Source: Pseudotabrizicola sediminis (lineage in GTDB: Bacteria > Pseudomonadota > Alphaproteobacteria > Rhodobacterales > Rhodobacteraceae). From it: DNA of 64,000 nt. The notes beneath the pieces were generated by a model. The model searched no databases. It saw nothing but the letters and a program-made list of their open reading frames with translations, and was not told the origin of the DNA. The first letter of the stretch is position 1; every line of letters begins with the position of its first letter. The position numbers were made by a program, and so were the translations under genes. This document shows, piece by piece, positions 26,910-37,319 of this stretch. The DNA lies in NCBI RefSeq assembly GCF_004745575.1, contig NZ_RPEM01000011.1, forward strand, positions 24,314-88,313, in the 5' to 3' direction.

Positions 26910-27275
26910 GTGGACGCACTTCTCCGAGAGTATTTTCCCATTATCGTTCTGCTTGCCGTGGCTATTGGTCTGGGGCTTCTGCTGCTGCTTGCCGCAGTCG
27001 TGCTTGCGGTGCGAAATCCCGACCCTGAAAAGGTTTCGGCCTATGAGTGCGGGTTCAACGCATTCGACGATGCCCGGATGAAATTTGATGTGCGGTTTTA
27101 CCTCGTGTCAATCTTGTTCATCATCTTTGATCTGGAGGTTGCGTTCCTGTTTCCCTGGGCGGTTGCCTTTGGCGAAATCAGCATGACCGCGTTCTGGTCG
27201 ATGATCGTGTTCCTTGGCGTGCTGACGGTGGGCTTTGCCTATGAATGGAAGAAGGGGGCCTTGGAATGGGAGTGA
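26910..27275 (+). CDS. nuoA: NADH-quinone oxidoreductase subunit A
   Basis: NuoA is a small membrane subunit of complex I at the junction with the peripheral arm. The 121-residue protein has three membrane segments (about 9-31, 62-82, 90-112) and the conserved loop [20 protein letters not shown] with its Cys. Start is GTG 26910 with GAAGGAG at proper distance; the open frame upstream runs through non-coding sequence. It is the first gene of the 17-kb nuo operon, and its end overlaps nuoB. Confidence 0.95.
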   Translation: MDALLREYFPIIVLLAVAIGLGLLLLLAAVVLAVRNPDPEKVSAYECGFNAFDDARMKFDVRFYLVSILFIIFDLEVAFLFPWAVAFGEISMTAFWSMIVFLGVLTVGFAYEWKKGALEWE

Positions 27276-27799
27276 TGGCAGGAGCCAACACGGCGGGCGG
27301 CGACATGGAGGTTGCCACCCAGGCCCTGAACCGTGATCTGCAGGACAAGGGGTTCTTGCTGACCTCGACCGAGGATATCATCAACTGGGCCCGGACCGGG
27401 TCTTTGCACTGGATGACCTTTGGTCTGGCCTGCTGCGCCGTTGAAATGATGCACACCTCGATGCCGCGCTATGATGTGGAACGCTTCGGCGTGGCCCCGC
27501 GCGCTTCCCCGCGCCAGTCGGATGTGATGATCGTGGCGGGCACGCTGACCAATAAGATGGCCCCGGCGCTGCGCAAGGTCTATGACCAGATGCCGGAACC
27601 GCGCTATGTGATTTCCATGGGCTCGTGCGCCAATGGTGGCGGCTATTACCACTACAGCTATTCGGTGGTGCGCGGCTGTGACCGGATCGTACCGGTCGAC
27701 ATTTATGTCCCCGGCTGCCCGCCCACAGCCGAGGCGCTGCTGTACGGCATCCTGCAGTTGCAGCGGAAAATCCGCCGCACCGGCACCCTGACCCGCTGA
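27266..27799 (+). CDS. nuoB: NADH-quinone oxidoreductase subunit B
   Basis: NuoB holds iron-sulfur cluster N2, the last electron carrier before quinone. The 177-residue protein shows the N2 cluster Cys in [16 protein letters not shown] and [14 protein letters not shown] 27266 overlaps the nuoA stop by ten bases and has a purine-rich GAAGGGG site upstream. It belongs to the peripheral arm with NuoC, D and I. Confidence 0.97.
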   Translation: MGVMAGANTAGGDMEVATQALNRDLQDKGFLLTSTEDIINWARTGSLHWMTFGLACCAVEMMHTSMPRYDVERFGVAPRASPRQSDVMIVAGTLTNKMAPALRKVYDQMPEPRYVISMGSCANGGGYYHYSYSVVRGCDRIVPVDIYVPGCPPTAEALLYGILQLQRKIRRTGTLTR

Positions 27800-27809
27800 G
27801 GAGGAACCA

Positions 27810-28415
27810 ATGTCCGAAGCGCTTCGCGAACTTGCCGCCCATATCGAAACCCGCCGGCCCAATGATGTGCTGGCGTCGCATGTCGCCTTTGGCGAGCTGA
27901 CGCTGGAAGTTGTCACCAGCCATATCGCCGATTTTACCGACTTTCTGCGCAACGATGCGGCCTGCCGGTTTTCGTCGCTGGTTGATATCACTGCGGTGGA
28001 CCACCCCACGCGTGAGCGGCGCTTTGATGTGGTGTACCATTTTCTGTCGATGTATCAGAACCACCGCATCCGGGTGAAGATTGCCGTGGGCGAGCAGGAC
28101 ATGGTGCCGTCGCTGGTTGATGTGTTTCCGGCGGCAAACTGGTTCGAGCGGGAAGTGTTCGACATGTTTGGCATCCTGTTTTCCGGCCACCCCGACCTGC
28201 GCCGCATCCTGACCGACTATGGGTTTCGCGGCCACCCGCTGCGCAAGGATTTCCCGACCACCGGCTATACGGAAGTGCGCTATGACGAGGCGCAGAAACG
28301 TGTGGTCTACGAGCCGGTGAAACTGGTGCAGGAATACCGGCAGTTTGATTTCATGTCGCCATGGGAAGGCGCACAGTATGTGCTGCCCGGGGATGACAAG
28401 GCGGGGGCGAAGTGA
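27810..28415 (+). CDS. nuoC: NADH-quinone oxidoreductase subunit C
   Basis: NuoC is the 30-kDa structural subunit of the peripheral arm. The 201-residue protein contains the family signature ERE(V)[20 protein letters not shown] region followed by [20 protein letters not shown]-type ribosome binding site lies directly between the nuoB stop and this ATG. It is separate from nuoD, unlike the fused NuoCD of enterobacteria. Confidence 0.97.
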   Translation: MSEALRELAAHIETRRPNDVLASHVAFGELTLEVVTSHIADFTDFLRNDAACRFSSLVDITAVDHPTRERRFDVVYHFLSMYQNHRIRVKIAVGEQDMVPSLVDVFPAANWFEREVFDMFGILFSGHPDLRRILTDYGFRGHPLRKDFPTTGYTEVRYDEAQKRVVYEPVKLVQEYRQFDFMSPWEGAQYVLPGDDKAGAK

Positions 28416-28443
28416 TGTTCCGCGATATTAAGGGAGCGTTCTG

Positions 28444-29679
28444 ATGGACGGCGATATCCGCAAGAACACCTATGACGACGGCTCGACCGATTACGAGACC
28501 GGCGAACAGAAGATCCGCAATTTCAACCTGAACTTCGGCCCGCAACACCCTGCGGCGCACGGGGTTTTGCGTCTGGTGCTGGAACTGGACGGCGAGATTG
28601 TCGAACGCTGCGACCCGCACATCGGCCTGCTGCACCGTGGCACCGAAAAGCTGATGGAATCGCGGACTTACCTGCAGAACCTGCCGTATTTCGACCGGCT
28701 GGACTATGTGGCCCCGATGAATCAGGAACATGCCTGGTGTCTGGCCATCGAACGGCTGACCGGCACCGTGGTGCCGCGCCGCGCCTCGCTGATCCGGGTG
28801 CTGTACTCCGAGATTGGCCGGGTGCTGAACCACCTGCTGAACGTGACCACCCAGGCCATGGACGTGGGCGCGCTGACGCCGCCGCTCTGGGGCTTTGAAG
28901 AACGCGAAAAGCTGATGGTGTTTTATGAGCGGGCCTCTGGTGCCCGCCTGCATGCCGCCTATTTCCGCCCCGGTGGGGTGCATGTCGATCTGACCGACAA
29001 GCTGATCGAAGACATCGACCAATGGGCGGTGGAATTCCCGCGCGTGCTGGACGATATCGATACGCTGCTGACCGAAAACCGCATCTTCAAACAGCGCAAT
29101 GCCGATATCGGGATTGTCACCGAGGATGATATCCTGACATGGGGCTATTCAGGCGTGATGGTGCGCGGCTCGGGTCTGGCATGGGATTTGCGGCGCAGCC
29201 AACCCTATGAATGCTATGATGAATTCGACTTCAAAATCCCGATCGGCAAGAATGGCGACTGCTATGACCGCTACCTGTGCCGCATGCAGGAAATGCGCGA
29301 GAGCACGTCTATCATCCGTCAGGCTTGCGCGAAACTACGGGTGGAAAAGGGCGATGTGCTGGCCCGCGGCAAGATCACGCCGCCCAAACGCGGTGAGATG
29401 AAAACCAGCATGGAAGCGCTGATCCATCACTTCAAACTCTACACCGAAGGCTTCCACGTGCCTGCCGGTGAGGTTTATGCGGCGGTTGAGGCCCCGAAGG
29501 GCGAATTCGGCGTCTATCTGACCGCCGATGGCACCAACAAACCCTACCGCGCCAAGATCCGCGCGCCGGGGTTTTTGCACCTGCAATCCATGGATTATAT
29601 CTGCAAGGGGCATCAGTTGGCTGACGTCTCTGCCATCATCGGCACGATGGATGTCGTGTTCGGGGAGATCGACCGCTGA
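28444..29679 (+). CDS. nuoD: NADH-quinone oxidoreductase subunit D
   Basis: NuoD (49 kDa) forms much of the quinone-binding pocket with NuoB. The 411-residue protein has the conserved [13 protein letters not shown] motif near residue 30, [12 protein letters not shown], and the C-terminal DVVFGEIDR ending. The quinone-site His and Tyr of the family fall in AAHG and in the [15 protein letters not shown] segment. The TGA overlaps the nuoE ATG (TGATG). Confidence 0.98.
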   Translation: MDGDIRKNTYDDGSTDYETGEQKIRNFNLNFGPQHPAAHGVLRLVLELDGEIVERCDPHIGLLHRGTEKLMESRTYLQNLPYFDRLDYVAPMNQEHAWCLAIERLTGTVVPRRASLIRVLYSEIGRVLNHLLNVTTQAMDVGALTPPLWGFEEREKLMVFYERASGARLHAAYFRPGGVHVDLTDKLIEDIDQWAVEFPRVLDDIDTLLTENRIFKQRNADIGIVTEDDILTWGYSGVMVRGSGLAWDLRRSQPYECYDEFDFKIPIGKNGDCYDRYLCRMQEMRESTSIIRQACAKLRVEKGDVLARGKITPPKRGEMKTSMEALIHHFKLYTEGFHVPAGEVYAAVEAPKGEFGVYLTADGTNKPYRAKIRAPGFLHLQSMDYICKGHQLADVSAIIGTMDVVFGEIDR

Positions 29680-30929
29680 TGCTGCGCCGCCTTCACAAAG
29701 ACCAGCCTGCCTCGTTTGAATTCACGCCTGCGAACCTTGCCTGGGCGGAGGGGCAGATTTCCAAGTACCCCGAGGGGCGTCAGGCGTCGGCTATCATCCC
29801 GCTGTTGTGGCGCGCGCAGGAACAGCATGGCTGGCTGACGCGGCCTGCCATTGAGTATGTGGCGGGCATGCTGGGCATGGCCTACATCCGCGCGCTGGAA
29901 GTGGCGACGTTCTACTTCATGTTCCAGCTGCAACCCGTTGGGTCGATTGCCAATATCCAGATCTGCGGCACCACGTCGTGCATGATCTGCGGGGCAGAAG
30001 ACCTGATCGCGGTGTGTCAGGAACTGATTGCCAAACAGCCGCATACCGTGTCGGCGGATGGCAAGTTTTCCTGGGAAGAGGTCGAATGTCTGGGGGCGTG
30101 TTCCAACGCGCCGATGGCCCAGATCGGCAAGGATTACTACGAGGATCTGACGCCGGAAAAACTGCGTGATCTGATTGCGCGGTTCAGCGCCGGAGAGGTT
30201 CCGGTGCCGGGGCCACAGAACGGGCGCTATGCGTCGGAACCGGTAACCGGGCTGACCAGCCTGAAAGACCATGAAGCCGGGCGCAAACCCTATAACGCAA
30301 GCGCGCAGCTGGCGGTGGACATTGGCGAGACCGTCAAGCGTATCGACGGCACCGAAGTGCCGCTGACCACGCCATGGATTGCGCGGCCCGAGGCACCGCA
30401 TGGGTCCGACGCAGCCGATGATGTGCCCAGCGGACCGACGCCCGGCGCGGGGATACCCGCGGATGCCAGCGGGGTGACGGTGCAGGAGGCACCGGCGAAA
30501 TCCGCCGGCAGGCCGATCTCGAAAGGTGAACCGGCCAGCACGCCGACAGAGGTTGCCGCTGCGCCAGAAACTGTCCCGTCCAAAGCGACACAAGACGGTG
30601 CCGCCCTGCAGCCCGAACCCGGGCTTGCGCCACCGCTGACCGCTGGCACCAAACCGCAGGCGCTTGAAGCTCCGCGCGGTGGCGTGGCGGATGATCTGAA
30701 GGTCATCGAAGGCATCGGCCCATCGCTGGAAAAGCTGTGCCATGAGCTTGGGGTCTTCCATTTTGACCAGATCGCCTACTGGTCCGAGGCGGACATCGCC
30801 TGGATGGACCAGAACCTGAAAGGCTTTCGTGGCCGGGTCACCCGTGACAAATGGGTGGCACAGGCAAAGATCATCGTGACCGAAGGGCTGGACGCATTCC
30901 GCATCCGGGCCCGGACCAACGATTACTGA
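29679..30929 (+). CDS. nuoE: NADH-quinone oxidoreductase subunit E with long C-terminal extension
   Basis: NuoE (24 kDa) carries 2Fe-2S cluster N1a. The 2Fe-2S thioredoxin-like domain lies in about residues 20-175, with cluster Cys in [10 protein letters not shown] and [10 protein letters not shown]. The product is 416 residues, far longer than a standard NuoE of about 170-240. Residues about 230-335 form an Ala/Pro/Glu-rich linker, and residues about 338-405 form a small domain with a helix-hairpin-helix-like [17 protein letters not shown] motif. A long NuoE is also known in Rhodobacter capsulatus, so this is probably lineage-specific and not an error. Confidence 0.95.
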   Translation: MLRRLHKDQPASFEFTPANLAWAEGQISKYPEGRQASAIIPLLWRAQEQHGWLTRPAIEYVAGMLGMAYIRALEVATFYFMFQLQPVGSIANIQICGTTSCMICGAEDLIAVCQELIAKQPHTVSADGKFSWEEVECLGACSNAPMAQIGKDYYEDLTPEKLRDLIARFSAGEVPVPGPQNGRYASEPVTGLTSLKDHEAGRKPYNASAQLAVDIGETVKRIDGTEVPLTTPWIARPEAPHGSDAADDVPSGPTPGAGIPADASGVTVQEAPAKSAGRPISKGEPASTPTEVAAAPETVPSKATQDGAALQPEPGLAPPLTAGTKPQALEAPRGGVADDLKVIEGIGPSLEKLCHELGVFHFDQIAYWSEADIAWMDQNLKGFRGRVTRDKWVAQAKIIVTEGLDAFRIRARTNDY

Positions 30930-30938
30930 GGATATGGC

Positions 30939-31163
30939 ATGACCCGGCCAGATCCGGAACGCGACCGCACCACGGCCCACAAGGCCAGGCTTGTCGCCTT
31001 CGTTCTGGCCGGGACCATGCTGTTGTGGATGGGCGCGCAATTTGTGGGCGGACAGATGGGGTGGGACCCCCGCTATGTCTTTCTGTTCGATTTTGCCGCA
31101 ATTGCCGCGTTCTTCTGGGCGCTGGTTGTGACGTATCAGATCTGGCGCAGTCGTCAGGGTTGA
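30939..31163 (+). CDS. DUF5337 small membrane protein
   Basis: This 74-residue protein has two predicted membrane segments (about residues 17-35 and 46-66) and a basic N-terminus; it matches the DUF5337 family found inside rhodobacterial nuo operons. It lies 9 bp after nuoE and 15 bp before nuoF. A role in complex I assembly or stability is an inference from place alone. Confidence 0.8.
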   Translation: MTRPDPERDRTTAHKARLVAFVLAGTMLLWMGAQFVGGQMGWDPRYVFLFDFAAIAAFFWALVVTYQIWRSRQG

Positions 31164-31178
31164 AGGAAGGGGCAAGCA

Positions 31179-32474
31179 ATGCTCAAGGATCAGGACCGCA
31201 TCTTTACCAACCTCTACGGGATGCATGACCGCAGCCTGGCGGGCGCAAAGGCGCGCGGCCATTGGGATGGCACGGCAGAGATCATCGCGCGCGGTCGCGA
31301 CAAGATCATCGAGCAGATGAAGGCATCCGGTTTGCGCGGGCGCGGCGGGGCAGGGTTCCCGACCGGGCTGAAATGGTCGTTCATGCCCAAGCAGTCCGAT
31401 GGTCGCCCTGCCTATCTCGTGATCAACGCCGATGAATCGGAACCCGGCACCTGCAAGGACCGCGAGATCATGCGCCATGATCCGCACACGCTGATCGAAG
31501 GTGCGCTGATCGCGGCCTTTGCGATGAATGCCAACGCCTGCTACATCTATATCCGTGGCGAATACATCCGCGAGAAAGAGGCGCTGCAGGCCGCGATTGA
31601 CGAATGCTATGACGCCGGGATGCTGGGGCGCAATGCCGCGAAATCCGGCTGGGATTTCGACCTGTACCTGCACCACGGGGCCGGGGCCTATATCTGCGGC
31701 GAGGAAACAGCACTTCTGGAAAGCCTTGAGGGCAAGAAGGGCATGCCGCGGATGAAGCCGCCGTTCCCGGCGGGTGCGGGGCTTTATGGCTGCCCGACCA
31801 CGGTGAACAATGTGGAGTCGATTGCCGTTGTGCCCACCATCCTGCGGCGCGGGCCCGAGTGGTTTGCGTCCTTTGGGCGGCCGAACAATGCGGGCACCAA
31901 GCTGTTCGGCATCTCGGGCCATGTGAACGCGCCTTGTGTTGTTGAGGAGTCGATGTCGATCCCGCTCAAGGAATTGCTGGAGCGGCATTGTGGTGGTGTG
32001 CGCGGCGGGTGGAAGAACCTCAAGGCCGTGATTCCCGGCGGGTCTTCGGTGCCACTGCTGAACGCGGCGCAATGCGACGATGCCATCATGGATTTCGACT
32101 GGCTGCGCGAGCAGCGGTCGGGTCTGGGCACGGCGGCGGTGATCGTGATGGATCAGTCCACCGATGTCATTAAGGCGATCTGGCGCTTGTCGAAGTTCTA
32201 CAAGCATGAGTCCTGTGGCCAGTGCACGCCGTGCCGCGAAGGTACCGGCTGGATGATGCGGGTGATGGACCGTCTGGTGCGCGGCGAGGCCGAGGTCGAG
32301 GAGATCGACATGCTGATTTCCGTGACCAAGCAGGTTGAGGGGCATACGATCTGTGCTTTGGGTGACGCCGCTGCATGGCCGATCCAAGGTCTTGTGCGGG
32401 CGTTCCGCGATGAGATCGAAGACCGGATCAAGGCCAAGAAAACCGGGCGCATCAGCGCCGTCGCTGCGGAGTGA
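31179..32474 (+). CDS. nuoF: NADH-quinone oxidoreductase subunit F
   Basis: NuoF binds NADH and FMN and holds cluster N3, making it the electron entry point of complex I. The 431-residue protein has the NADH/FMN glycine-rich motif [15 protein letters not shown], the ESEPGT segment, [14 protein letters not shown] and the 4Fe-4S motif [14 protein letters not shown] near residue 345. ATG 31179 is preceded by GAAGGAAGGGG. Its TGA overlaps the next ATG. Confidence 0.98.
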   Translation: MLKDQDRIFTNLYGMHDRSLAGAKARGHWDGTAEIIARGRDKIIEQMKASGLRGRGGAGFPTGLKWSFMPKQSDGRPAYLVINADESEPGTCKDREIMRHDPHTLIEGALIAAFAMNANACYIYIRGEYIREKEALQAAIDECYDAGMLGRNAAKSGWDFDLYLHHGAGAYICGEETALLESLEGKKGMPRMKPPFPAGAGLYGCPTTVNNVESIAVVPTILRRGPEWFASFGRPNNAGTKLFGISGHVNAPCVVEESMSIPLKELLERHCGGVRGGWKNLKAVIPGGSSVPLLNAAQCDDAIMDFDWLREQRSGLGTAAVIVMDQSTDVIKAIWRLSKFYKHESCGQCTPCREGTGWMMRVMDRLVRGEAEVEEIDMLISVTKQVEGHTICALGDAAAWPIQGLVRAFRDEIEDRIKAKKTGRISAVAAE

Positions 32475-32740
32475 TGCGGATGGCCGCAGCCCTTTCCCTG
32501 ACGCTGGCGCTTGGTGCCTGCGTGCAGCCGGCCCCGCAAGGGGCCGGTCAGGGTGTGGCTGCGCCGTCGTCTGCCCCCTTGCGGGTGACCAACAATGGCC
32601 AACCTTTCGGGATGCATGAAGGCGCCGCCGCGCGCCGGGTGGCCGAGGCCACCTGTACGGCCGAAGGGCGCCGTCTGCGCCCCGGCATCTATGACCGGTT
32701 CGAGGCGGGCGCTTGGGTCTATGTCGGGGGGTGCGCCTGA
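32474..32740 (+). CDS. Putative small lipoprotein in the nuo operon
   Basis: The 88-residue product begins [16 protein letters not shown], a lipoprotein signal with lipobox LGAC and modified Cys at residue 16. The mature part has two further Cys (TCTAEG and GGCA). I do not recognise a family. ATG 32474 overlaps the nuoF stop (TGATG), so translation is coupled. It probably faces the periplasm, the side opposite to NuoF. Confidence 0.7.
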   Translation: MRMAAALSLTLALGACVQPAPQGAGQGVAAPSSAPLRVTNNGQPFGMHEGAAARRVAEATCTAEGRRLRPGIYDRFEAGAWVYVGGCA

Positions 32741-32816
32741 TGCGGTATCCGATAGCGTCCCACTTCGGCGTGATGGCACGGCCTTGTCATCGCCTATCAG
32801 CTGCCGCAGCGCCTAT

Positions 32817-32842
32817 CTCCTTGGCATGGAATGCCAAGGAGG
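32817..32842 (+). promoter_or_regulatory. Hairpin sequestering a ribosome binding site
   Basis: CTCCTTGGCAT and ATGCCAAGGAG form a perfect 11-bp stem with a 3-base loop (GGA). The right arm contains the AAGGAGG ribosome binding site of the following DUF5333 gene, whose ATG is at 32848. When folded, the site would be paired, so this may act as a translational switch or as a processing site. Confidence 0.65.
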
Positions 32843-32847
32843 CCCTG

Positions 32848-33249
32848 ATGAAACTGATCCCGATGACGATTGCCGCCCTGATGCTGGCCGCACCTGCCTT
32901 TGCGCTGGTGCCGATCAATCAGGAAAAGACCATCAACGACACGCTGCGCAGTGGGTTCATTGCCGACGCGATTGCCGACAATTGCCCGACGCTGCAACCG
33001 CGCCGGTTGCGCGCACTGAATGAGCTGTTGAAGCTGCGCGAGTATGCCTTGTCGCAGGGCTATAGCGCGACCGAGGTCCGCGCCTTTGTCGAAGACAAGA
33101 CGGAAAAGGCGCGCGGCAAGGCCGAGGCGGCGACCTGGCTGGCCAGCAAGGGCGCTGTTCCGGGCAAGACGGACGCCTATTGCGCGGCGGGCGAGGCCGA
33201 GATTGCACGCGGCAGCCTTGTCGGCGCATTGCTGAGGTCAACCAGATGA
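32848..33249 (+). CDS. DUF5333 secreted protein in the nuo operon
   Basis: This 133-residue protein begins MKLIPMTIAALMLAAPAFA, a clear Sec signal peptide, followed by a helical domain matching DUF5333, with two Cys (DNCPTL and AYCAAG) that could form a disulfide. Homologues occur in rhodobacterial nuo operons; function is unknown. The start at 32848 follows a strong AAGGAGG site that is itself buried in a perfect hairpin, so expression may be controlled at translation. An upstream in-frame extension lacks coding character. Confidence 0.78.
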   Translation: MKLIPMTIAALMLAAPAFALVPINQEKTINDTLRSGFIADAIADNCPTLQPRRLRALNELLKLREYALSQGYSATEVRAFVEDKTEKARGKAEAATWLASKGAVPGKTDAYCAAGEAEIARGSLVGALLRSTR

Positions 33250-33267
33250 CCGGGGCAGAGAGATTCC

Positions 33268-33286
33268 GCCGGGCGCAGTGCCCGGC
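33268..33286 (+). repeat. Small GC hairpin between DUF5333 gene and nuoG
   Basis: GCCGGGC and GCCCGGC flank a 5-base loop, giving a 7-bp stem in the 99-bp space before nuoG. No T run follows, so full termination is unlikely. It may mark an mRNA processing or stability site. Confidence 0.4.
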
Positions 33287-33302
33287 ACAGAACACGGCGC
33301 TT

Positions 33303-33320
33303 GGGTGGGTGATCCACCCC
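33303..33320 (+). repeat. Palindromic element related to R2
   Basis: GGGTGGGTGATCCACCCC forms a GGGTGG/CCACCC hairpin 29 bp before nuoG. The layout resembles the R2 palindromes at 7039, 8371 and 38360, but it lacks their CTAC tail, so family membership is tentative. Confidence 0.35.
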
Positions 33321-33348
33321 GGTGTCACGATGGCTGCGGAGTAAGCAG

Positions 33349-35358
33349 ATGACGAACCTGAAAAAGATCAGCATTGACGGCATCGAGGTCGAGGTGGATG
33401 GCGCGATGACCATCATCCAGGCGGCCGAGGTGGCAGGCGTGGAAATTCCGCGTTTCTGCTATCACGAACGTCTGACGATTGCGGGCAACTGCCGAATGTG
33501 TCTGGTCGAGGTTGTGGGCGGCCCGCCGAAACCGGCGGCCAGCTGCGCGATGCAGGTGCGCGACCTGCGCCCCGGCCCGAATGGCGAAACGCCGGTGGTG
33601 AAAACCAACAGCCCCATGGTCAAGAAAGCCCGCGAGGGCGTGATGGAATTTTTGCTGATCAACCACCCGCTGGATTGCCCGATCTGCGATCAGGGCGGCG
33701 AGTGTGATCTGCAGGATCAGGCCATGGCCTACGGCGTCGATTTCAGCCGCTACCGCGAGCCGAAGCGGGCGTCCGAGGATCTGAATCTTGGCCCGCTGGT
33801 CGCCACCACGATGACCCGTTGCATTTCCTGCACCCGCTGCGTGCGCTTTACGTCCGAAGTCGCGGGCATCACCCAGATGGGCCAGACCGGTCGGGGCGAG
33901 GATTCCGAGATCACCAGCTATCTGAACGAGACGCTGAACAGCAATCTGCAGGGCAATATCATTGACCTGTGCCCGGTTGGCGCGCTGACCTCGAAACCCT
34001 ATGCGTTTACCGCCCGCCCGTGGGAGCTGACCAAGACGGAATCCATCGACGTGATGGATGCGCTTGGCAGCAACATCCGGATCGACACCAAGGGGCGCGA
34101 AGTGATGCGCATCCTGCCCCGCAACCATGACGGCGTGAATGAGGAGTGGATTTCCGACAAGACCCGCTTCATCTGGGACGGGCTTCGCCGCCAGCGGCTG
34201 GACACGCCTTATATCCGTGAAAACGGGCGCTTGCGCAAAGCGGGCTGGGGTGAGGCGCTGGCCGCTGCTGCCGCTGCGATGAAGGGCCGCAAGGTAGCAG
34301 CGATTGTCGGCGATCTGGCCCCGGTGGAGGCTGTGTTCAGCCTCAAGCACCTGGTCGAGGGTCTGGGTGGCCGCATTGAATGCCGTACAGATGGCGCGAA
34401 GCTGCCCTCGGGCAACCGTTCGGCCTATGTCGGCACGGCGGCGATTGAAGACATCGACACGGCGAAGGCGATCATCCTGATCGGCACCAATCCGCGTGAC
34501 GAGGCGCCGGTGCTGAACGCCCGCATCCGCAAGGCATGGAGTGCCGGGGCCGATGTGACGCTGATCGGTGCGGCGGTCGATCTGACCTATGATTATGCCC
34601 ATGCCGGTGATGACCGGGCCGCGCTGGTCAAGGCGGCGTCTGAGGCAGAGCAAACCGAAGGCGCAGTGGTGATCGTGGGGCAGGACGCCCTGAACGAGGC
34701 CGACGGTGAAGCGGTCCTGTCGCAGGCCATGAAGCTGGCAGAGGCGATGGGGGCCAAACTACTGGTGCTGCACACCGCTGCGGCCCGGGTTGGCGCGATG
34801 GATGTGAATGCGGTCACCGATGGCGGCATGAGTGCGGCTTTGGACGGCGCGCAGGTCGTTTACAACCTTGGCGCGGATGAGGTGGAAATCAAAGCCGGGC
34901 CTTTTGTGATCTATCAGGGCAGCCATGGCGACCGGGGGGCGCATCGTGCCGACCTGATCCTGCCGGGGGCTGCCTACACCGAAGAGGGCGGGCTGTTCGT
35001 CAACACCGAAGGCCGCCCGCAACTGGCGCTGCGCGCCGGGTTTGCGCCGGGCGAGGCCAAGGAAAACTGGGCGATCCTGCGGGCGCTGTCGGCAGAGCTG
35101 GGGGCGACCCAGCCATGGGACTCGCTGGCCGGATTGCGCCGGGCGCTGGTGGCGGCGCATCCGCATCTGGGGCAGGTCGATCAGGTTGCCGACAATGGCT
35201 GGACGCGCATTCCGCTGCGCGACCCGGCAAAGGCCAGCTTCCGCCTGCCGGTGCAGGATTTCTACCTGACCAACCCGATTGCGCGGTCATCGCAGGTGAT
35301 GGCGGAAATGTCCGCGCTTGCCAAATCCCGCACTGAAACCCCGTTGGCAGCAGAGTAG
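33349..35358 (+). CDS. nuoG: NADH-quinone oxidoreductase subunit G
   Basis: NuoG is the large Fe-S subunit that passes electrons from NuoF/E toward NuoI. The 669-residue protein has the N-terminal 2Fe-2S domain ([15 protein letters not shown]), the His/Cys N5 site ([17 protein letters not shown]), the N4 cluster ([10 protein letters not shown] with DLCPVGAL) and a molybdopterin-oxidoreductase-like C-terminal domain. ATG 33349 gives [11 protein letters not shown]; upstream codons belong to intergenic hairpins. Confidence 0.97.
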   Translation: MTNLKKISIDGIEVEVDGAMTIIQAAEVAGVEIPRFCYHERLTIAGNCRMCLVEVVGGPPKPAASCAMQVRDLRPGPNGETPVVKTNSPMVKKAREGVMEFLLINHPLDCPICDQGGECDLQDQAMAYGVDFSRYREPKRASEDLNLGPLVATTMTRCISCTRCVRFTSEVAGITQMGQTGRGEDSEITSYLNETLNSNLQGNIIDLCPVGALTSKPYAFTARPWELTKTESIDVMDALGSNIRIDTKGREVMRILPRNHDGVNEEWISDKTRFIWDGLRRQRLDTPYIRENGRLRKAGWGEALAAAAAAMKGRKVAAIVGDLAPVEAVFSLKHLVEGLGGRIECRTDGAKLPSGNRSAYVGTAAIEDIDTAKAIILIGTNPRDEAPVLNARIRKAWSAGADVTLIGAAVDLTYDYAHAGDDRAALVKAASEAEQTEGAVVIVGQDALNEADGEAVLSQAMKLAEAMGAKLLVLHTAAARVGAMDVNAVTDGGMSAALDGAQVVYNLGADEVEIKAGPFVIYQGSHGDRGAHRADLILPGAAYTEEGGLFVNTEGRPQLALRAGFAPGEAKENWAILRALSAELGATQPWDSLAGLRRALVAAHPHLGQVDQVADNGWTRIPLRDPAKASFRLPVQDFYLTNPIARSSQVMAEMSALAKSRTETPLAAE

Positions 35359-35361
35359 ACG

Positions 35362-35763
35362 ATGCTCCACACGCCCATCCTTGCCAGCCTGACAGCCGCT
35401 TTTGTGGCCCTGTCGGCTTGTGCCGGGACCGCTCCCGTGGCACAGGGCGGCAGCAATCCCTCTTACCAGGGCATTCAGACCGTGCTGCTACAGGATGACA
35501 TGGTCAGCTTTCGCGTCGCCCTGCAGGGCGCGCGCGGGAATGACGATGTCGAGGCTTATGGCCGCTGTGCCGCTGCACAATATGCGCTGATCCGCGGGTA
35601 CGGCTTTGCGCGCCATGTGCGCACCACGGTGGCGCAGAGCGGAGAGATATGGCGGGGGGACGCGGTCTATCTGATCTCGGCCGCGCTGCCACCCGGGCTG
35701 AAAACGATCGATGCCGAAGTCGCGGTGCGCGATTGCGGGGCGCTCGGGATACCGACGATTTGA
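35362..35763 (+). CDS. Putative lipoprotein in the nuo operon
   Basis: The 133-residue product has a lipoprotein signal with lipobox LSAC (Cys near residue 20), followed by a roughly 110-residue mature part with two further Cys (YGRCAAA and VRDCGAL). I do not recognise the family. It starts 3 bp after nuoG and ends 16 bp before nuoH, so it is part of the operon. A link to complex I assembly is only suggested by position. Confidence 0.72.
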   Translation: MLHTPILASLTAAFVALSACAGTAPVAQGGSNPSYQGIQTVLLQDDMVSFRVALQGARGNDDVEAYGRCAAAQYALIRGYGFARHVRTTVAQSGEIWRGDAVYLISAALPPGLKTIDAEVAVRDCGALGIPTI

Positions 35764-35779
35764 AGATGAGAGGCTGAGA

Positions 35780-36817
35780 ATGTCTGACTTTCTGACAACG
35801 CCAATGGGCACGTTGGTTCTGATCGCGGCGCAAAGCCTGCTGATCGTGGGCTTCGTGATGATCAGCCTGTTGTTTCTGGTCTACGGCGACCGCAAGATCT
35901 GGGCCGCGGTCCAGATGCGACGCGGCCCCAACGTGGTGGGGGCCTTTGGCCTGCTGCAATCGGTGGCCGACGCGCTGAAATATGTGGTCAAAGAAATCGT
36001 GGTGCCGGCAGGGGCCGACCGCCCGGTGTTTTTCCTGGCACCCATGCTGTCCTTCGTGCTGGCGATTTTGGCGTGGTCCGTGATCCCGTTCAATGATGGC
36101 TGGATTCTGGCCGACATCAACGTGGCGATCCTGTTTGTCTTCGCGGTGTCGTCGCTGGAGGTGTACGGCGTGATCATGGGGGGCTGGGCGTCCAACTCCA
36201 AATATCCGTTCCTCGGGTCTTTGCGGTCGGCAGCGCAGATGATTTCCTACGAGGTGTCGCTGGGCCTGATCATCATTGGCATCATCATCTCGACGGGTTC
36301 GATGAACTTTTCGGCCATCGTTGCCGCGCAGGACGGGGCTTACGGGCTGTTTTCGTGGTACTGGCTGCCGCATCTGCCGATGGTTGTTTTGTTCTTCATC
36401 TCGGCCTTGGCCGAAACCAACCGCCCGCCGTTCGATTTGCCAGAGGCAGAGTCGGAACTGGTGGCCGGGTTCATGGTGGAATATTCCTCGACGCCCTACC
36501 TGTTGTTCATGGCCGGTGAATACATCGCCATCTTCCTGATGTGCGCGCTGATGAGCCTGCTGTTTTTCGGCGGCTGGCTGTCGCCCATTCCGGGGTTGCC
36601 TGATGGCTTCTTCTGGATGTTCATCAAGATGGCGTTCTTCTTCTTCCTGTTCGCCATGGTGAAAGCCATCGTGCCGCGCTATCGCTACGACCAGCTGATG
36701 CGGATCGGCTGGAAGGTGTTCCTGCCGCTGTCGCTAGGGTGGGTCGTGCTGGTGGCCTTCCTTGCAAAATTCGAAGTATTGGGCGGCGCCTGGGCCCGCT
36801 GGACGATTGGGGGCTGA
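35780..36817 (+). CDS. nuoH: NADH-quinone oxidoreductase subunit H
   Basis: NuoH (ND1 type) lines the quinone channel at the arm junction. The 345-residue protein has about eight membrane segments and the conserved loops [18 protein letters not shown] near residue 36 and [19 protein letters not shown] near residue 213. ATG 35780 (MSDFLTTP) is the family-like start; the open frame upstream overlaps the lipoprotein gene. GAGAGG lies just upstream. Confidence 0.97.
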   Translation: MSDFLTTPMGTLVLIAAQSLLIVGFVMISLLFLVYGDRKIWAAVQMRRGPNVVGAFGLLQSVADALKYVVKEIVVPAGADRPVFFLAPMLSFVLAILAWSVIPFNDGWILADINVAILFVFAVSSLEVYGVIMGGWASNSKYPFLGSLRSAAQMISYEVSLGLIIIGIIISTGSMNFSAIVAAQDGAYGLFSWYWLPHLPMVVLFFISALAETNRPPFDLPEAESELVAGFMVEYSSTPYLLFMAGEYIAIFLMCALMSLLFFGGWLSPIPGLPDGFFWMFIKMAFFFFLFAMVKAIVPRYRYDQLMRIGWKVFLPLSLGWVVLVAFLAKFEVLGGAWARWTIGG

Positions 36818-36819
36818 GA

Positions 36820-37314
36820 ATGGCAAACATCGACTGGAACCGCGCGACCCGGTATTTCCTGCTGCAGGATTTTCTCAAGGGGTTTGCTTTGGGGATGAAG
36901 TACTTTTTCGCGCCGAAAATGACTCTGAACTATCCGCATGAAAAGGGGCCGCTGTCGCCCCGCTTCCGTGGCGAACACGCGCTGCGCCGCTATCCGAATG
37001 GTGAGGAACGCTGCATCGCCTGCAAGCTGTGCGAGGCGGTGTGTCCCGCGCAGGCCATCACCATCGACGCCGAGCCGCGTGAAGACGGCAGCCGCCGCAC
37101 CACGCGCTATGACATCGACATGACCAAATGCATCTATTGCGGTTTCTGTCAGGAAGCCTGTCCGGTGGATGCCATTGTCGAAGGCCCGAATTTCGAATTC
37201 AGCACCGAAACCCGTGAGGAGCTGTTCTACGACAAGGAAAAGCTGCTTGATAACGGCGCGCGTTGGGAGTCGGAGATTGCCCGCAATCTCGAACTCGACG
37301 CGCCCTACAGGTGA
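36820..37314 (+). CDS. nuoI: NADH-quinone oxidoreductase subunit I
   Basis: NuoI carries clusters N6a and N6b. The 164-residue ferredoxin-type protein has two 4Fe-4S motifs, [16 protein letters not shown] and [16 protein letters not shown], after an amphipathic N-terminus that packs on the membrane. ATG 36820 lies 2 bp after the nuoH stop. The end, with TGA in GTGA, overlaps a possible GTG start of the next gene. Confidence 0.97.
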   Translation: MANIDWNRATRYFLLQDFLKGFALGMKYFFAPKMTLNYPHEKGPLSPRFRGEHALRRYPNGEERCIACKLCEAVCPAQAITIDAEPREDGSRRTTRYDIDMTKCIYCGFCQEACPVDAIVEGPNFEFSTETREELFYDKEKLLDNGARWESEIARNLELDAPYR

Positions 37315-37319
37315 TCGCC

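Noticed and set aside
29613..32387. A 924-codon open frame on the minus strand
   Set aside because: It lies wholly opposite nuoE, the DUF5337 gene and nuoF. Strong GC3 bias removes stops from that antisense frame; its translation has no family motifs and is rich in His, Arg and Gln, as expected of a shadow frame.
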